Origin: Pseudohoeflea suaedae
GTDB lineage: Bacteria > Pseudomonadota > Alphaproteobacteria > Rhizobiales > Rhizobiaceae
DNA length: 64,000 nucleotides
NCBI RefSeq assembly: GCF_004354915.1
Contig: NZ_SMSI01000001.1
Location: 1,736,001-1,800,000, forward strand
Reading direction: 5' to 3'
Part shown: piece after piece, positions 1 to 7,263 of the stretch
Numbering within the stretch: the stretch's first letter is position 1
How the letters are laid out: the number at the start of each line of letters is the position of its first letter
Notes under the pieces: generated by a model
Seen by the model: the letters and a program-made list of their open reading frames with translations, nothing else
Told to the model about the DNA's origin: nothing
Database searches by the model: none
Translations under genes and position numbers: made by a program

Positions 1-818
1 GCTGCGTCCGGCAACGCGTCTGTTGCAATGACGGCCAGCGTGCCGTTCGGGATCGGTGCCTCGCCCCGCGGCGCGTTGAGCGCGTCACCCCCCATGAATG
101 TCAGATCAAGCCCGGCCGATGCCGTGTCGCGGGCGATGATCGCCAGGTCCGATCGGTCTCCGCCGACGAAGACACGCGCCACGCCTGCGGCATCGAGCCG
201 ACGAACCAGGCTCGGCTGGCGCTCCTGTCCCGGGCGGTAATTGTCGATGAAGTTCGGCTTCAGTCCCCGGTCTTCCAGATCGACCCGGATGGCTTCCACA
301 AGTTCGCGCCCCTGTATCGTGCCGTCCTCGATCAGCGCAAAGGGACGGTCGGCCCAGAGCGAGATGATTGATTCGGCGGCGACCTCGGCCTCCTGGCTGT
401 CGCGAGGTGCAAGGCGGTAGAAGGACCAGTCGTTGCGGCTGGCCTCCTCGGCAAGGATGTCGGCGCGCACGGTGAGCGTGAGCACCGGAATGCCCTCGGC
501 AGAGAGAAGGGGCAGGGCAGCCGCGAGGCTTTCCGCGCACAGATAGCCGACGACGACATCGACGCCCGCCTCGGCGAAGGATTGCGCCGATTCGACCCCG
601 CTCCTGGCGTCGCAGCGATCCTCGCCTTCAACGAGATCGGTGAAGCTCCTGGCCGTATCCTGTTCCCAGACACGGAAGCCGTCGATCACCTGCTGTCCGA
701 GCGGCGCGAAGGGGCCCGTTTCGGGAATGGCGAGGCCCACGCGCAGGTCTGCGGCGGCAGCGGGGCCGGCGGCGAGGCTTGCGAGGGTGAAAACAAGGGC
801 AGTCGTGATATGCATCAT
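1..818 (-). CDS. ABC transporter substrate-binding protein, branched-chain amino acid (LivJ-like) type, 3' end outside window
   Basis: An open frame of about 272 codons starts at ATG 818 on the minus strand and runs off the left edge without a stop. It opens with an apparent Sec signal peptide (MMHITTALVF, then an Ala-rich stretch ending AAAA), so the product should be periplasmic. The mature part begins DLRVGLAIPETGPFAPLG, the typical opening of type I periplasmic binding proteins (Peripla_BP_6/LivJ class), and continues with GVDVVVGYLCAES and later AVIATDALPDA. Such proteins bind amino acids, amides or small organic acids, or act in sensing; the ligand cannot be told from what is visible. 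It is transcribed away from the flavin reductase gene and may belong to an operon beyond the window. A second ATG at 815 is an equally possible start. Confidence 0.8.
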   Translation of the reverse strand, partial: MMHITTALVFTLASLAAGPAAAADLRVGLAIPETGPFAPLGQQVIDGFRVWEQDTARSFTDLVEGEDRCDARSGVESAQSFAEAGVDVVVGYLCAESLAAALPLLSAEGIPVLTLTVRADILAEEASRNDWSFYRLAPRDSQEAEVAAESIISLWADRPFALIEDGTIQGRELVEAIRVDLEDRGLKPNFIDNYRPGQERQPSLVRRLDAAGVARVFVGGDRSDLAIIARDTASAGLDLTFMGGDALNAPRGEAPIPNGTLAVIATDALPDA

Positions 819-1029
819 GATGAGCAAACCCTAGTGCGGATCAGCTCCATTTGGAAGCGCGGGCAAAGTCGTAGTTTCCGCTATTCCCCTATGGATACGG
901 GGTTTTTCCCCTCTCGCCGGGTTTCAATCGGGCTATGGCTGCCTATCTAGGCGAGACAAGGGGAGCCGTTATGGCTACACATGCCTCCGCGCGACCGGAA
1001 ACGACATAGTCGAATAAAGGCAAGTCATT
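819..1029. promoter_or_regulatory. divergent intergenic region with possible 12-codon leader ORF
   Basis: This 211-base gap separates the minus-strand binding-protein gene from the plus-strand flavin reductase operon, so it should hold both promoters. A minute ORF at 971-1009 (ATG to TAG, 12 residues, starting MATHASARP) follows a purine-rich AAGGGGAG at 959-965 with normal spacing. It could be a leader peptide or chance. No convincing operator palindrome was seen. Confidence 0.3.
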
Positions 1030-1521
1030 TTGAGCTATTCGAAAATTTCACCCGAACTCTATCGCGATGCCATGGCGCGTTACGCGGGACATGTGCAGAT
1101 CGCCACCGCCGATCATGACGGCATCAAGCGCGGCGTCACGGTGACCGCTGCCTGTTCGGTCTCGGACAATCCCGCGACCGTTCTCGTCTGCGTGGCGAAG
1201 GGTAATGCGGCCAACCGTACCTTCGTCGAAGCCGGTGCCTTCGCGCTCAACACGCTGGCCGCCCGTCATCAGCCGCTCGCGGACGTCTTTTCCGGTCTCG
1301 TCCCGATGGATCCGGACAAGCGTTTCGAACAGGGTGTCTGGGATAAGATGGAAACCGGCGCGCCGACGCTTGCCGATGCGGCGGTGGTTTATGACTGCAA
1401 GCTGGTCGAGGCCAAGGATGTGGCCACCCACATGGTGCTGTTCGGCGAGGTCCAGGCCATCCGCCTGGGAGAAAGCGCCCCGGCCCTCATTTACTTAAAC
1501 CGCTCCTATCATACAGTGTGA
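1030..1521 (+). CDS. flavin reductase family protein (FMN-binding split barrel)
   Basis: The 163-residue product fits the flavin reductase-like domain of NAD(P)H:flavin oxidoreductases that supply reduced FMN to two-component monooxygenases. The core is visible as GVTVTAACSVSDNPATVLV, followed by NRTFVEAGAFALNTLA and a C-terminal VATHMVLFGEVQAIRLGE stretch. The chosen start is TTG 1030, which has AAAGG nine bases upstream; the next ATG (1069) would cut into the conserved N-terminus. No oxygenase partner lies in the window. The gene is followed after 23 bases by the MoxR gene and is probably co-transcribed with the maturation genes, so it may serve the molybdenum hydroxylase system rather than a monooxygenase; that link is inference from position only. 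Confidence 0.85.
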   Translation: MSYSKISPELYRDAMARYAGHVQIATADHDGIKRGVTVTAACSVSDNPATVLVCVAKGNAANRTFVEAGAFALNTLAARHQPLADVFSGLVPMDPDKRFEQGVWDKMETGAPTLADAAVVYDCKLVEAKDVATHMVLFGEVQAIRLGESAPALIYLNRSYHTV

Positions 1522-1544
1522 TTGCGAGTTTCAGGGGAGGTGAC

Positions 1545-2471
1545 ATGACCGCAGCCAGTCGAAACGTGCCTGAGAGCATCGAGGCAACGCTGAAGATGCT
1601 GGAAGAGCATGACTATGTGGCCGGCCGCGCGCTGGCGACGGTCCTGTTTCTCAGCCTGCGCATGGGCCGGCCGCTGTTCCTCGAGGGGGAGGCGGGTGTC
1701 GGCAAGACCGAGATCGCCAAGGTGCTTGCCCACGCGCTCGATCGCCCGTTGATCAGGCTGCAATGCTATGAAGGTCTCGACGTCTCGTCGGCCGTCTATG
1801 AATGGAACTACCCCGCGCAGATGCTGGAAATCAGGCTGGCCGAAGCCACCGGCGAGGCGGACCGTGATCGTATCGAGACCAATATTTTCGACGAACGCCA
1901 CCTGATCCGCCGTCCGGTGCTTCAGGCGCTGCAGGGCGAGCCCGGGCGCGCGCCGGTGTTTCTCATCGACGAACTCGACCGCACCGACGAGGCTTTCGAG
2001 GCCTTCCTGCTCGAAATCCTCTCCGACTTTCAGGTCACGATCCCCGAACTCGGCACCATCAAGGCCGCCGAGCCGCCGATTGTCATCATCACCACCAACC
2101 GGACGCGCGAGATCCACGACGCGCTTAAGCGTCGCTGCCTCTATCACTGGGTGGATTATCCGGAGGCTGATGCCGAGCTCGAGATCATCCGCCGCAAGGT
2201 GCCGGGGGCTGCCGAGGCGCTGACTGCCGAGATTGTCGCCTATGTACAGAAGCTCAGGCAGATGGAGCTCTTCAAGAACCCCGGTGTGGCCGAAACGATC
2301 GACTGGGCGACCGCGCTGACCGAACTGGACCGGCTGGCGCTCGATCCGCAGACCGTTTCCGATACGCTCGGTACGCTCCTCAAATATCAGGACGACATTG
2401 CCCGGATCGAAGGGTCCGCGGGACGCCAGATCCTCGACGAGGTGAAGGCGGATCTGGCGCGGGCAGGCTGA
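1545..2471 (+). CDS. MoxR-family AAA+ ATPase, CoxD-like
   Basis: The 308-residue protein is a MoxR-type AAA+ ATPase. Walker A is EGEAGVGKTE with Lys54, Walker B is VFLIDELD with Asp142-Glu143, and the sensor region reads IITTNRTREIHDALKRRC. ATG 1545 follows AGGGGAGG at 1533-1540; the upstream GTG at 1518 overlaps the previous stop and has no better site. MoxR ATPases work with von Willebrand A proteins as metal-insertion or assembly chaperones; CoxD, paired with CoxE, matures the active site of the carboxydotroph CO dehydrogenase. Its overlap with the CoxE-like gene and the downstream XdhC genes supports that role here, for a molybdenum hydroxylase whose subunits are not in view. Confidence 0.9.
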   Translation: MTAASRNVPESIEATLKMLEEHDYVAGRALATVLFLSLRMGRPLFLEGEAGVGKTEIAKVLAHALDRPLIRLQCYEGLDVSSAVYEWNYPAQMLEIRLAEATGEADRDRIETNIFDERHLIRRPVLQALQGEPGRAPVFLIDELDRTDEAFEAFLLEILSDFQVTIPELGTIKAAEPPIVIITTNRTREIHDALKRRCLYHWVDYPEADAELEIIRRKVPGAAEALTAEIVAYVQKLRQMELFKNPGVAETIDWATALTELDRLALDPQTVSDTLGTLLKYQDDIARIEGSAGRQILDEVKADLARAG

Positions 2472-3736
2472 TGGCTGAGGCGGGCGATACATCGCGCACC
2501 GGAGCCGGCAACGCCATCGTCATGCCCTCCGGCGATCCCGGCAAACTCGCCGACAATATCGCCTTTTTCGCGCGAACACTGAGGAAGGCCGGCATGAAGG
2601 TCGGTCCGGCCAGCTCGCGCGATGCGGTCGAGGCGGTTACCGTCGCAGGCATCGGCAGCCGGGAGGAGTTCTACTGGGTGCTGCACTCGGTCTTCGTCAA
2701 GCGCCGCGAGGATCACGTCGTCTTCGATCAGGCCTTCAGGCTGTTCTGGCGCTCGCGCGATCTGGTCGAAAAGATGATTGCGATGTTTTCGCCCGTCGTG
2801 CCCGACAGCCGTCCGAAGGAAAAACCCAAGGCGGGCGAATCCCGGGTCAACGAGGCTCTCTTCGAAGGTCACGACAAGCATCGTCCGGTCCAGGAGAAGC
2901 CGGAGATCGAGATCGACGCCAGTCAGACCGCATCCGGCAGCGAGGTCAACCGCACGCAGGATTTTGCGCAGATGAGTGCTGCCGAACTCGCCGAGGCGAA
3001 GAAGGCGATCGCCGCTCTCTCCCTGCCTTTCGACGAGATCGAGACCCGCCGGTTCGAAGCGGCCAACCGTGCCATGCGGGTGGATCCGCGTGCCACGATG
3101 CGCGCGGCGATGAAGACCGGCGGCGACCTGATCCTGCCGCGCTACCGGAGGAAGCGGAAAGTGCACCCGCCGCTCGTCATCATCGCAGACATCTCCGGCT
3201 CGATGAGCCAGTACACCCGCATCTTCCTGCATTTCATGCATGTCATCACCGAGCGCAGGCGCGGGGTTCACACCTTTCTGTTCGGTACCCGACTGACCAA
3301 CATCACCCGCCAGATGCGCTACCGCGACCCCGACGAGGCGGTGGACCAGTGCGTCGGCATGGTCAAGGACTGGTCGGGCGGCACCCGGATCGGTGAAACG
3401 CTCAACGAATTCAACAGGAACTGGTCGCGCCGGGTGCTGGGCCAGGGGGCGACTGTCATTCTCATTACCGACGGGCTGGAGCGCGATTCGATCGACGAAC
3501 TGGACCGCGAGATGGATCGCCTCCACCGCTCGTGCCGTCGGCTCGTCTGGCTCAATCCGCTGCTGCGCTTCGATGGCTTCGAAGCCCGCGCGCGGGGCGT
3601 GCGCACCATACTGCGCCACGTCGACGAGGTGCGCGCCGTTCACAACATCGCGGCGATGTCGGATCTGGTCACGGCGCTCGGCGACGACCGTCACGGCAAA
3701 TGGGATCCGCGCCGGCTGGCCGTGCCTGCGGCATAG
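2471..3736 (+). CDS. VWA domain-containing CoxE-like protein
   Basis: The 421-residue product has a C-terminal von Willebrand A fold with a complete MIDAS opening, ADISGSMSQY, at Asp240. The Thr and second Asp positions are probably SGGTRIGETL and LITDGLERD further on. The N-terminal half (from VMPSGDPGKLADNIAFFAR) matches the CoxE/DUF58-like arrangement. Its ATG overlaps the stop of the MoxR gene by one base (TGATG), the standard translational coupling of MoxR/VWA pairs. In the CO dehydrogenase system CoxE pairs with the CoxD ATPase to finish the Mo/Cu site; here the metal and client enzyme are unknown. It is cytoplasmic: no signal peptide or membrane segment was seen. Confidence 0.9.
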   Translation: MAEAGDTSRTGAGNAIVMPSGDPGKLADNIAFFARTLRKAGMKVGPASSRDAVEAVTVAGIGSREEFYWVLHSVFVKRREDHVVFDQAFRLFWRSRDLVEKMIAMFSPVVPDSRPKEKPKAGESRVNEALFEGHDKHRPVQEKPEIEIDASQTASGSEVNRTQDFAQMSAAELAEAKKAIAALSLPFDEIETRRFEAANRAMRVDPRATMRAAMKTGGDLILPRYRRKRKVHPPLVIIADISGSMSQYTRIFLHFMHVITERRRGVHTFLFGTRLTNITRQMRYRDPDEAVDQCVGMVKDWSGGTRIGETLNEFNRNWSRRVLGQGATVILITDGLERDSIDELDREMDRLHRSCRRLVWLNPLLRFDGFEARARGVRTILRHVDEVRAVHNIAAMSDLVTALGDDRHGKWDPRRLAVPAA

Positions 3737-3824
3737 GGGAGGACCATTCGGTTCTCCCGGACTTGCGGAACCGGGCAACGGCGCACCATATTGAGGAGAG
3801 ACTTCTGAACAAGGAGGGCTGCGC

Positions 3825-4160
3825 ATGTCCCTGTCCGAACAAGCAGATATCCGAGATCCGCTGATGATCGCCGAGGGCTGGATGAACGAAGGCCGTGATC
3901 TGGCGATTGCCACGGTCGTGGAAACCTGGGGGTCCGCCCCCCGTCCGACGGGCAGCCATCTCGTCATCGATGCCGAGGGCAATTTCGAAGGCTCCGTTTC
4001 CGGCGGATGCGTCGAGGGAGCAGTGATTGCCGAAGCGATCGAGGTGATCGAGAGCGGCAAACCGCGCATGCTCGAATTCGGCGTTGCCGATGAGACCGCC
4101 TGGCGCGTCGGGCTCTCCTGCGGCGGCAAGATCCGCGTCTATCTGGAGCGGCTCGGCTGA
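3825..4160 (+). CDS. XdhC/CoxI N-terminal domain protein
   Basis: This 111-residue protein consists of the XdhC_CoxI N-terminal domain alone: DLAIATVVETWGSAPRPTGS at residues 24-43, then VSGGCVEGAVIAEAIEVIES, a glycine-rich motif typical of the family. A strong AAGGAGG lies about eight bases upstream of ATG 3825. XdhC proteins bind molybdenum cofactor, promote its sulfuration and insert it into xanthine dehydrogenase-family enzymes. The Rossmann half is a separate gene immediately downstream (stop and start overlap in TGATG), so the usual single-chain XdhC is split in two. An 88-base gap separates it from the CoxE-like gene. Confidence 0.85.
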   Translation: MSLSEQADIRDPLMIAEGWMNEGRDLAIATVVETWGSAPRPTGSHLVIDAEGNFEGSVSGGCVEGAVIAEAIEVIESGKPRMLEFGVADETAWRVGLSCGGKIRVYLERLG

Positions 4161-4876
4161 TGGATCCCCATGTTCTCAAATCCCTCAATGCCGCCAAGCG
4201 CGCTCGTGAGGCCGCTGTCATCGTCACCGACCTCAATGACGGCCGCGATCGCATGGTGCGCGCCGGCGATCATGTCGCCGGCGAGCTCGGCGAGGCGATC
4301 GGCAAGGCGCTCAAATCCGGAAAATCCGGTATTGCCGAGGCGGAAGGCCGCGAGTTCTTCCTGAATGTCCACGTTCCGCCGGCCCGCATGGTCATCATCG
4401 GCGCGGTCCACATCAGCCAGGCGCTCGCTCCGATGGCGCGGATGGCGGGTTTCGACGTGACCGTGATCGATCCGCGCACGGCTTTCGCGACGCCGGAGCG
4501 CTTCGAGGACAGCGATCTCGTGGCCGACTGGCCGGAGGATGTGCTCAAGGATCGGCCTCTCGACTATTTCACGGCGCTGGTCGCCGTGACCCACGATCCG
4601 AAGATCGACGACTATCCGTTGATCTCGGCGCTGAAGACCGGGTGCTTCTATGTCGGCGCGCTCGGTTCGCGAAAGACCCATGGCCGCCGCGTCGAACGGT
4701 TGAAGGAAGCCGGCCTGAGCGAGCAGACGATCGGGCGCATTGCTGCACCAATCGGATTGCCGATCGGGGCGGCGAGCCCCGCCGAGATCGCCGTCTCGGT
4801 TCTTGCGCAGGTGATCGAAGCGCTCAGAACGCGGGACCTGCCGGTCCGTGATGCCGACGAAGGGGCGGCGGCGTGA
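4160..4876 (+). CDS. XdhC-family Rossmann domain protein (CoxF/XdhC_C-like)
   Basis: The 238-residue product carries the XdhC C-terminal Rossmann domain: MVIIGAVHISQALAPMARMA at about residues 76-95, followed by VIDPRTAFATPERF, a conserved FYVGALGSRKTHGRR and a closing IGLPIGAASPAEIAVSVLAQ. These are the standard family landmarks. The first 70 residues form a small cap in place of the N-terminal XdhC domain encoded just upstream. It starts inside the stop codon of that gene and its own stop overlaps the next start (GTGA), so translation of the three genes is probably coupled. The role is inferred as cofactor handling for a molybdenum hydroxylase. Confidence 0.88.
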   Translation: MDPHVLKSLNAAKRAREAAVIVTDLNDGRDRMVRAGDHVAGELGEAIGKALKSGKSGIAEAEGREFFLNVHVPPARMVIIGAVHISQALAPMARMAGFDVTVIDPRTAFATPERFEDSDLVADWPEDVLKDRPLDYFTALVAVTHDPKIDDYPLISALKTGCFYVGALGSRKTHGRRVERLKEAGLSEQTIGRIAAPIGLPIGAASPAEIAVSVLAQVIEALRTRDLPVRDADEGAAA

Positions 4877-6492
4877 AGTTTGGCCCGGTTCCGGTGCACG
4901 ACGCTGAAGGGGCTATTCTCGCCCATTCCACGCAAGCCGGAAAAGCAAGATTAAAGAAGGGCTTGCAGCTCGACGCGGACTCAATTTCGCAGCTTCTTGA
5001 ATCAGGTCTTGAACATGTCATCGTTGCCCGTCTGGACACGGGCGATATCGACGAGAACAAGGCTGCGGGGCGAATTGCTGCCGCTTTCTTGGGAGCAGGT
5101 GTCGAGGCGAGGGCGCCGGCGACCGGTCGCGTCAATCTCCACGCCAGCTCGGCCGGCCTGTTTCGCGCCGACAAGGCGCGGGTCGATGCCTTCAACTCGA
5201 TCGATCCGGCTATCACCTATGCCTGCCTTAATGACCGCAGCGTGGTCGCCGGGGGCGACATGGTGGCGACCATCAAGATCATCCCACTCGCCGTTGCCGG
5301 GGCGTCGGTCGAGCGTGCGGAGACACTGATTGCGGAGCAGGGGTTTTCGCATGTCCGGCCTTTCGCGTTGCGCAGCGTCGGCTATGTGGCGACGGCCTTG
5401 CCGACGCTCAAGCCGAAGGTCATGGTGAAGACGCGCGAACTGACGGCCTCCCGCCTGGCCGCGTACGGCGCGACGATCGTGGCTTCCGCCGAGGTCGGGC
5501 ACGAGGCAGCCGCCTTGGCCTCGGAACTCGAAGCCATCGCCGCGGACTGCGAGATGATCATCATCTTCGGCGCTTCGGCGGTAACGGACACCAACGATGT
5601 GATCCCCGCAGCCATCCGGCAGGCTGGCGGACACGTCGAACGCGTCGGCATGCCCGTCGATCCGGGAAATCTCATTGTCATCGGCTCGATCGGCGGCAAG
5701 CCTGTCATTGGCGCGCCGGGCTGCGCCCGTTCACCCAGGGAGAACGGCTTCGACTGGGTTCTGGCCCGGATCATGGCCGGCGAAAGCCCGGGCAATGACG
5801 ATCTGGCCGCAATGGGCGTCGGCGGGCTGCTGATGGAAATCCCGACAAGACCCCAGCCCCGGCTGCCGCGCGACAAAGCCCAGGTCATGGGTGTCGGCAT
5901 CGTGTTGATGGCGGCCGGACGTGCGAGCCGCATGGGTGAGGGCGCCGGCCACAAGCTGCTGGCCGAGTTCGACGGAGAACCGCTGGTGCGTCTGATGGCG
6001 CAGCGCGCGCTTGCGAGCCGGGCCGAGGCGGTGGCGGCGGTCACCGGTTTCCGCGCCGAGGATGTGGCGGGGGCCCTTGAAGGCCTCGAACTGACCATCG
6101 CGGAGAATACCGGTTACGCCTCGGGCATGGCCTCGTCGCTGAAGACCGGCGTGGAGGCTCTTGGCCCCGATCTTTCCGGCATCATGATCCTGCTCGGTGA
6201 CATGCCAAAGCTGGAAACGGCCCATATCGACCTGCTGCTCGAAGCCTTCGGGGAGCATGATGCAAAGGCGATCATCCGTGCGGCCGACGGCGATCATCGC
6301 GGCAACCCGGTGATCCTGCCCGCCAGTCTGGTGCCGGACATCATGAAGCTGGAGGGCGATGTCGGCGCCCGCGCCCTGATCGAACAAAGCGGCCTGCCGG
6401 TCATCGATATCGATATCGGCCCGGCCGCGCGTATCGACGTGGATACGCCCGAAGCGGTGAGGGCAGCGGGCGGACGGATCGAGGGTTCATGA
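4873..6492 (+). CDS. molybdopterin-binding protein fused to MobA/MocA-like nucleotidyltransferase
   Basis: A 539-residue two-domain protein. The N-terminal part (about 1-330) contains a MoaB/MoeA-type molybdopterin-binding fold, with the substrate loop around IIIFGASAVTDTNDVIPAAI and the later GNLIVIGSIGGKPVIGAPGC. The C-terminal part (about 340-539) is a MobA-like nucleotidyltransferase: LMAAGRASRMGEGAGHKLL from residue 345, then ILLGDMPKLE with GDMP at 442-445, and RGNPVILPASL. This is the architecture of proteins that ligate CMP (MocA) to molybdenum cofactor to make the cytosine dinucleotide form used by xanthine-oxidase-family enzymes. GTG 4873 is supported by the conserved opening MKFGPVPVHDAEG and the 4-base overlap with the gene before. 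Confidence 0.88.
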   Translation: MKFGPVPVHDAEGAILAHSTQAGKARLKKGLQLDADSISQLLESGLEHVIVARLDTGDIDENKAAGRIAAAFLGAGVEARAPATGRVNLHASSAGLFRADKARVDAFNSIDPAITYACLNDRSVVAGGDMVATIKIIPLAVAGASVERAETLIAEQGFSHVRPFALRSVGYVATALPTLKPKVMVKTRELTASRLAAYGATIVASAEVGHEAAALASELEAIAADCEMIIIFGASAVTDTNDVIPAAIRQAGGHVERVGMPVDPGNLIVIGSIGGKPVIGAPGCARSPRENGFDWVLARIMAGESPGNDDLAAMGVGGLLMEIPTRPQPRLPRDKAQVMGVGIVLMAAGRASRMGEGAGHKLLAEFDGEPLVRLMAQRALASRAEAVAAVTGFRAEDVAGALEGLELTIAENTGYASGMASSLKTGVEALGPDLSGIMILLGDMPKLETAHIDLLLEAFGEHDAKAIIRAADGDHRGNPVILPASLVPDIMKLEGDVGARALIEQSGLPVIDIDIGPAARIDVDTPEAVRAAGGRIEGS

Positions 6493-6562
6493 ATGAACTC
6501 TTGCAAGGACGGCCATTGAGGTACAGGTTCCCAGCGATCGCCTGGGAAGGATGTAAAGTCTG

Positions 6563-6859
6563 ATGACAGCCACTGATCTGGTTCAGAAGCTAAAGACCCT
6601 CAGGCCCCGCTTGGAGAACGAGGGCGTGCGGCACCTGATTCTGTTCGGGTCGCAGGCGCGCGGATCGCAAACAGCTGACAGTGACATCGACATCGCAATC
6701 GACGTCGAATCTGAAAGCCGTTTTTCGATTATCAATCTTGTCGGTGTCGAGCAGATCGTTTCCGAGGCAATCGGTATTCCCGCGAATGCATTCATGCGCC
6801 GTTCGCTCGACCAGGAGTTCAGGAGCGAACTCGATCGGGAGGGAATCGAAGTCTTCTGA
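6563..6859 (+). CDS. mntA: MNT-type minimal nucleotidyltransferase antitoxin
   Basis: The 98-residue protein shows the minimal nucleotidyltransferase signature LILFGSQARGSQTADSDIDI at residues 26-45: the GSxARG loop followed by an SDxD metal-binding pair. These small enzymes (MntA class) pair with HEPN proteins and neutralise them by adding AMP to a tyrosine next to the HEPN catalytic histidine. GAAGGA lies upstream of ATG 6563. Its stop overlaps the start of the HEPN gene by one base. Base composition looks lower in GC than the flanking genes, as expected for a mobile toxin-antitoxin module; I judged this by eye. Confidence 0.88.
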   Translation: MTATDLVQKLKTLRPRLENEGVRHLILFGSQARGSQTADSDIDIAIDVESESRFSIINLVGVEQIVSEAIGIPANAFMRRSLDQEFRSELDREGIEVF

Positions 6860-7206
6860 TGGCAGACCGGACTGTATTCAGACTTCAAGATATCGTGGAT
6901 TCGATCGACAAGATCGATGCCCTTCTGGAGGGCAACCGCTTTGAGGATTTGTATCGCGACGATGTCCGGCGCGCAGCATTCGAGAGATTTCTCGAAATAT
7001 TGAGCGAAGCTTCCAAGCATATTCCAGAGAATCTCAAGAACGAAGAACCCGCGGTCCCGTGGTCCCAGATCAGGGGCATAGGAAATCACTTGCGGCACGC
7101 TTATCACCGTGTCGATTTCGAACTCCTGTGGAACACGTGGCAAAACGGCGAACTGGCCGCGTTGAAGGACGCGGTCAGGCGAATGCTCGCGAAGATATCG
7201 TCCTGA
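6859..7206 (+). CDS. hepT: HEPN (HepT-like, DUF86) toxin component with altered catalytic motif
   Basis: The 115-residue, mostly helical product belongs to the HepT/DUF86 family. The core reads PWSQIRGIGNHLRHAYHRVD. In the canonical toxin motif (R-N-x-L-x-H-x-Y) an arginine precedes the asparagine; here that position is glycine (GNHLRHAY), while the histidine and the tyrosine that the partner AMPylates are kept. Many DUF86 proteins share this IRxxGNxLRH form, so the gene is not necessarily broken, but RNase activity should not be assumed. It is co-transcribed with the upstream nucleotidyltransferase. A bidirectional terminator follows ten bases after the stop. Confidence 0.85.
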   Translation: MADRTVFRLQDIVDSIDKIDALLEGNRFEDLYRDDVRRAAFERFLEILSEASKHIPENLKNEEPAVPWSQIRGIGNHLRHAYHRVDFELLWNTWQNGELAALKDAVRRMLAKISS

Positions 7207-7215
7207 AAAACAAGA

Positions 7216-7242
7216 AAAAGCCGCGCGGTTGGCGCGGCTTTT
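7216..7242. terminator. bidirectional intrinsic terminator between hepT and rhlE
   Basis: A perfect stem GCCGCGC (7220-7226) pairs with GCGCGGC (7232-7238) around a five-base loop, flanked by AAAA and TTTT that extend the pairing and give a U-tract on either strand. It sits between convergent genes ending at 7206 and 7264. Confidence 0.85.
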
Positions 7243-7263
7243 CTGTTCGTCGGTCGCTTCCGG

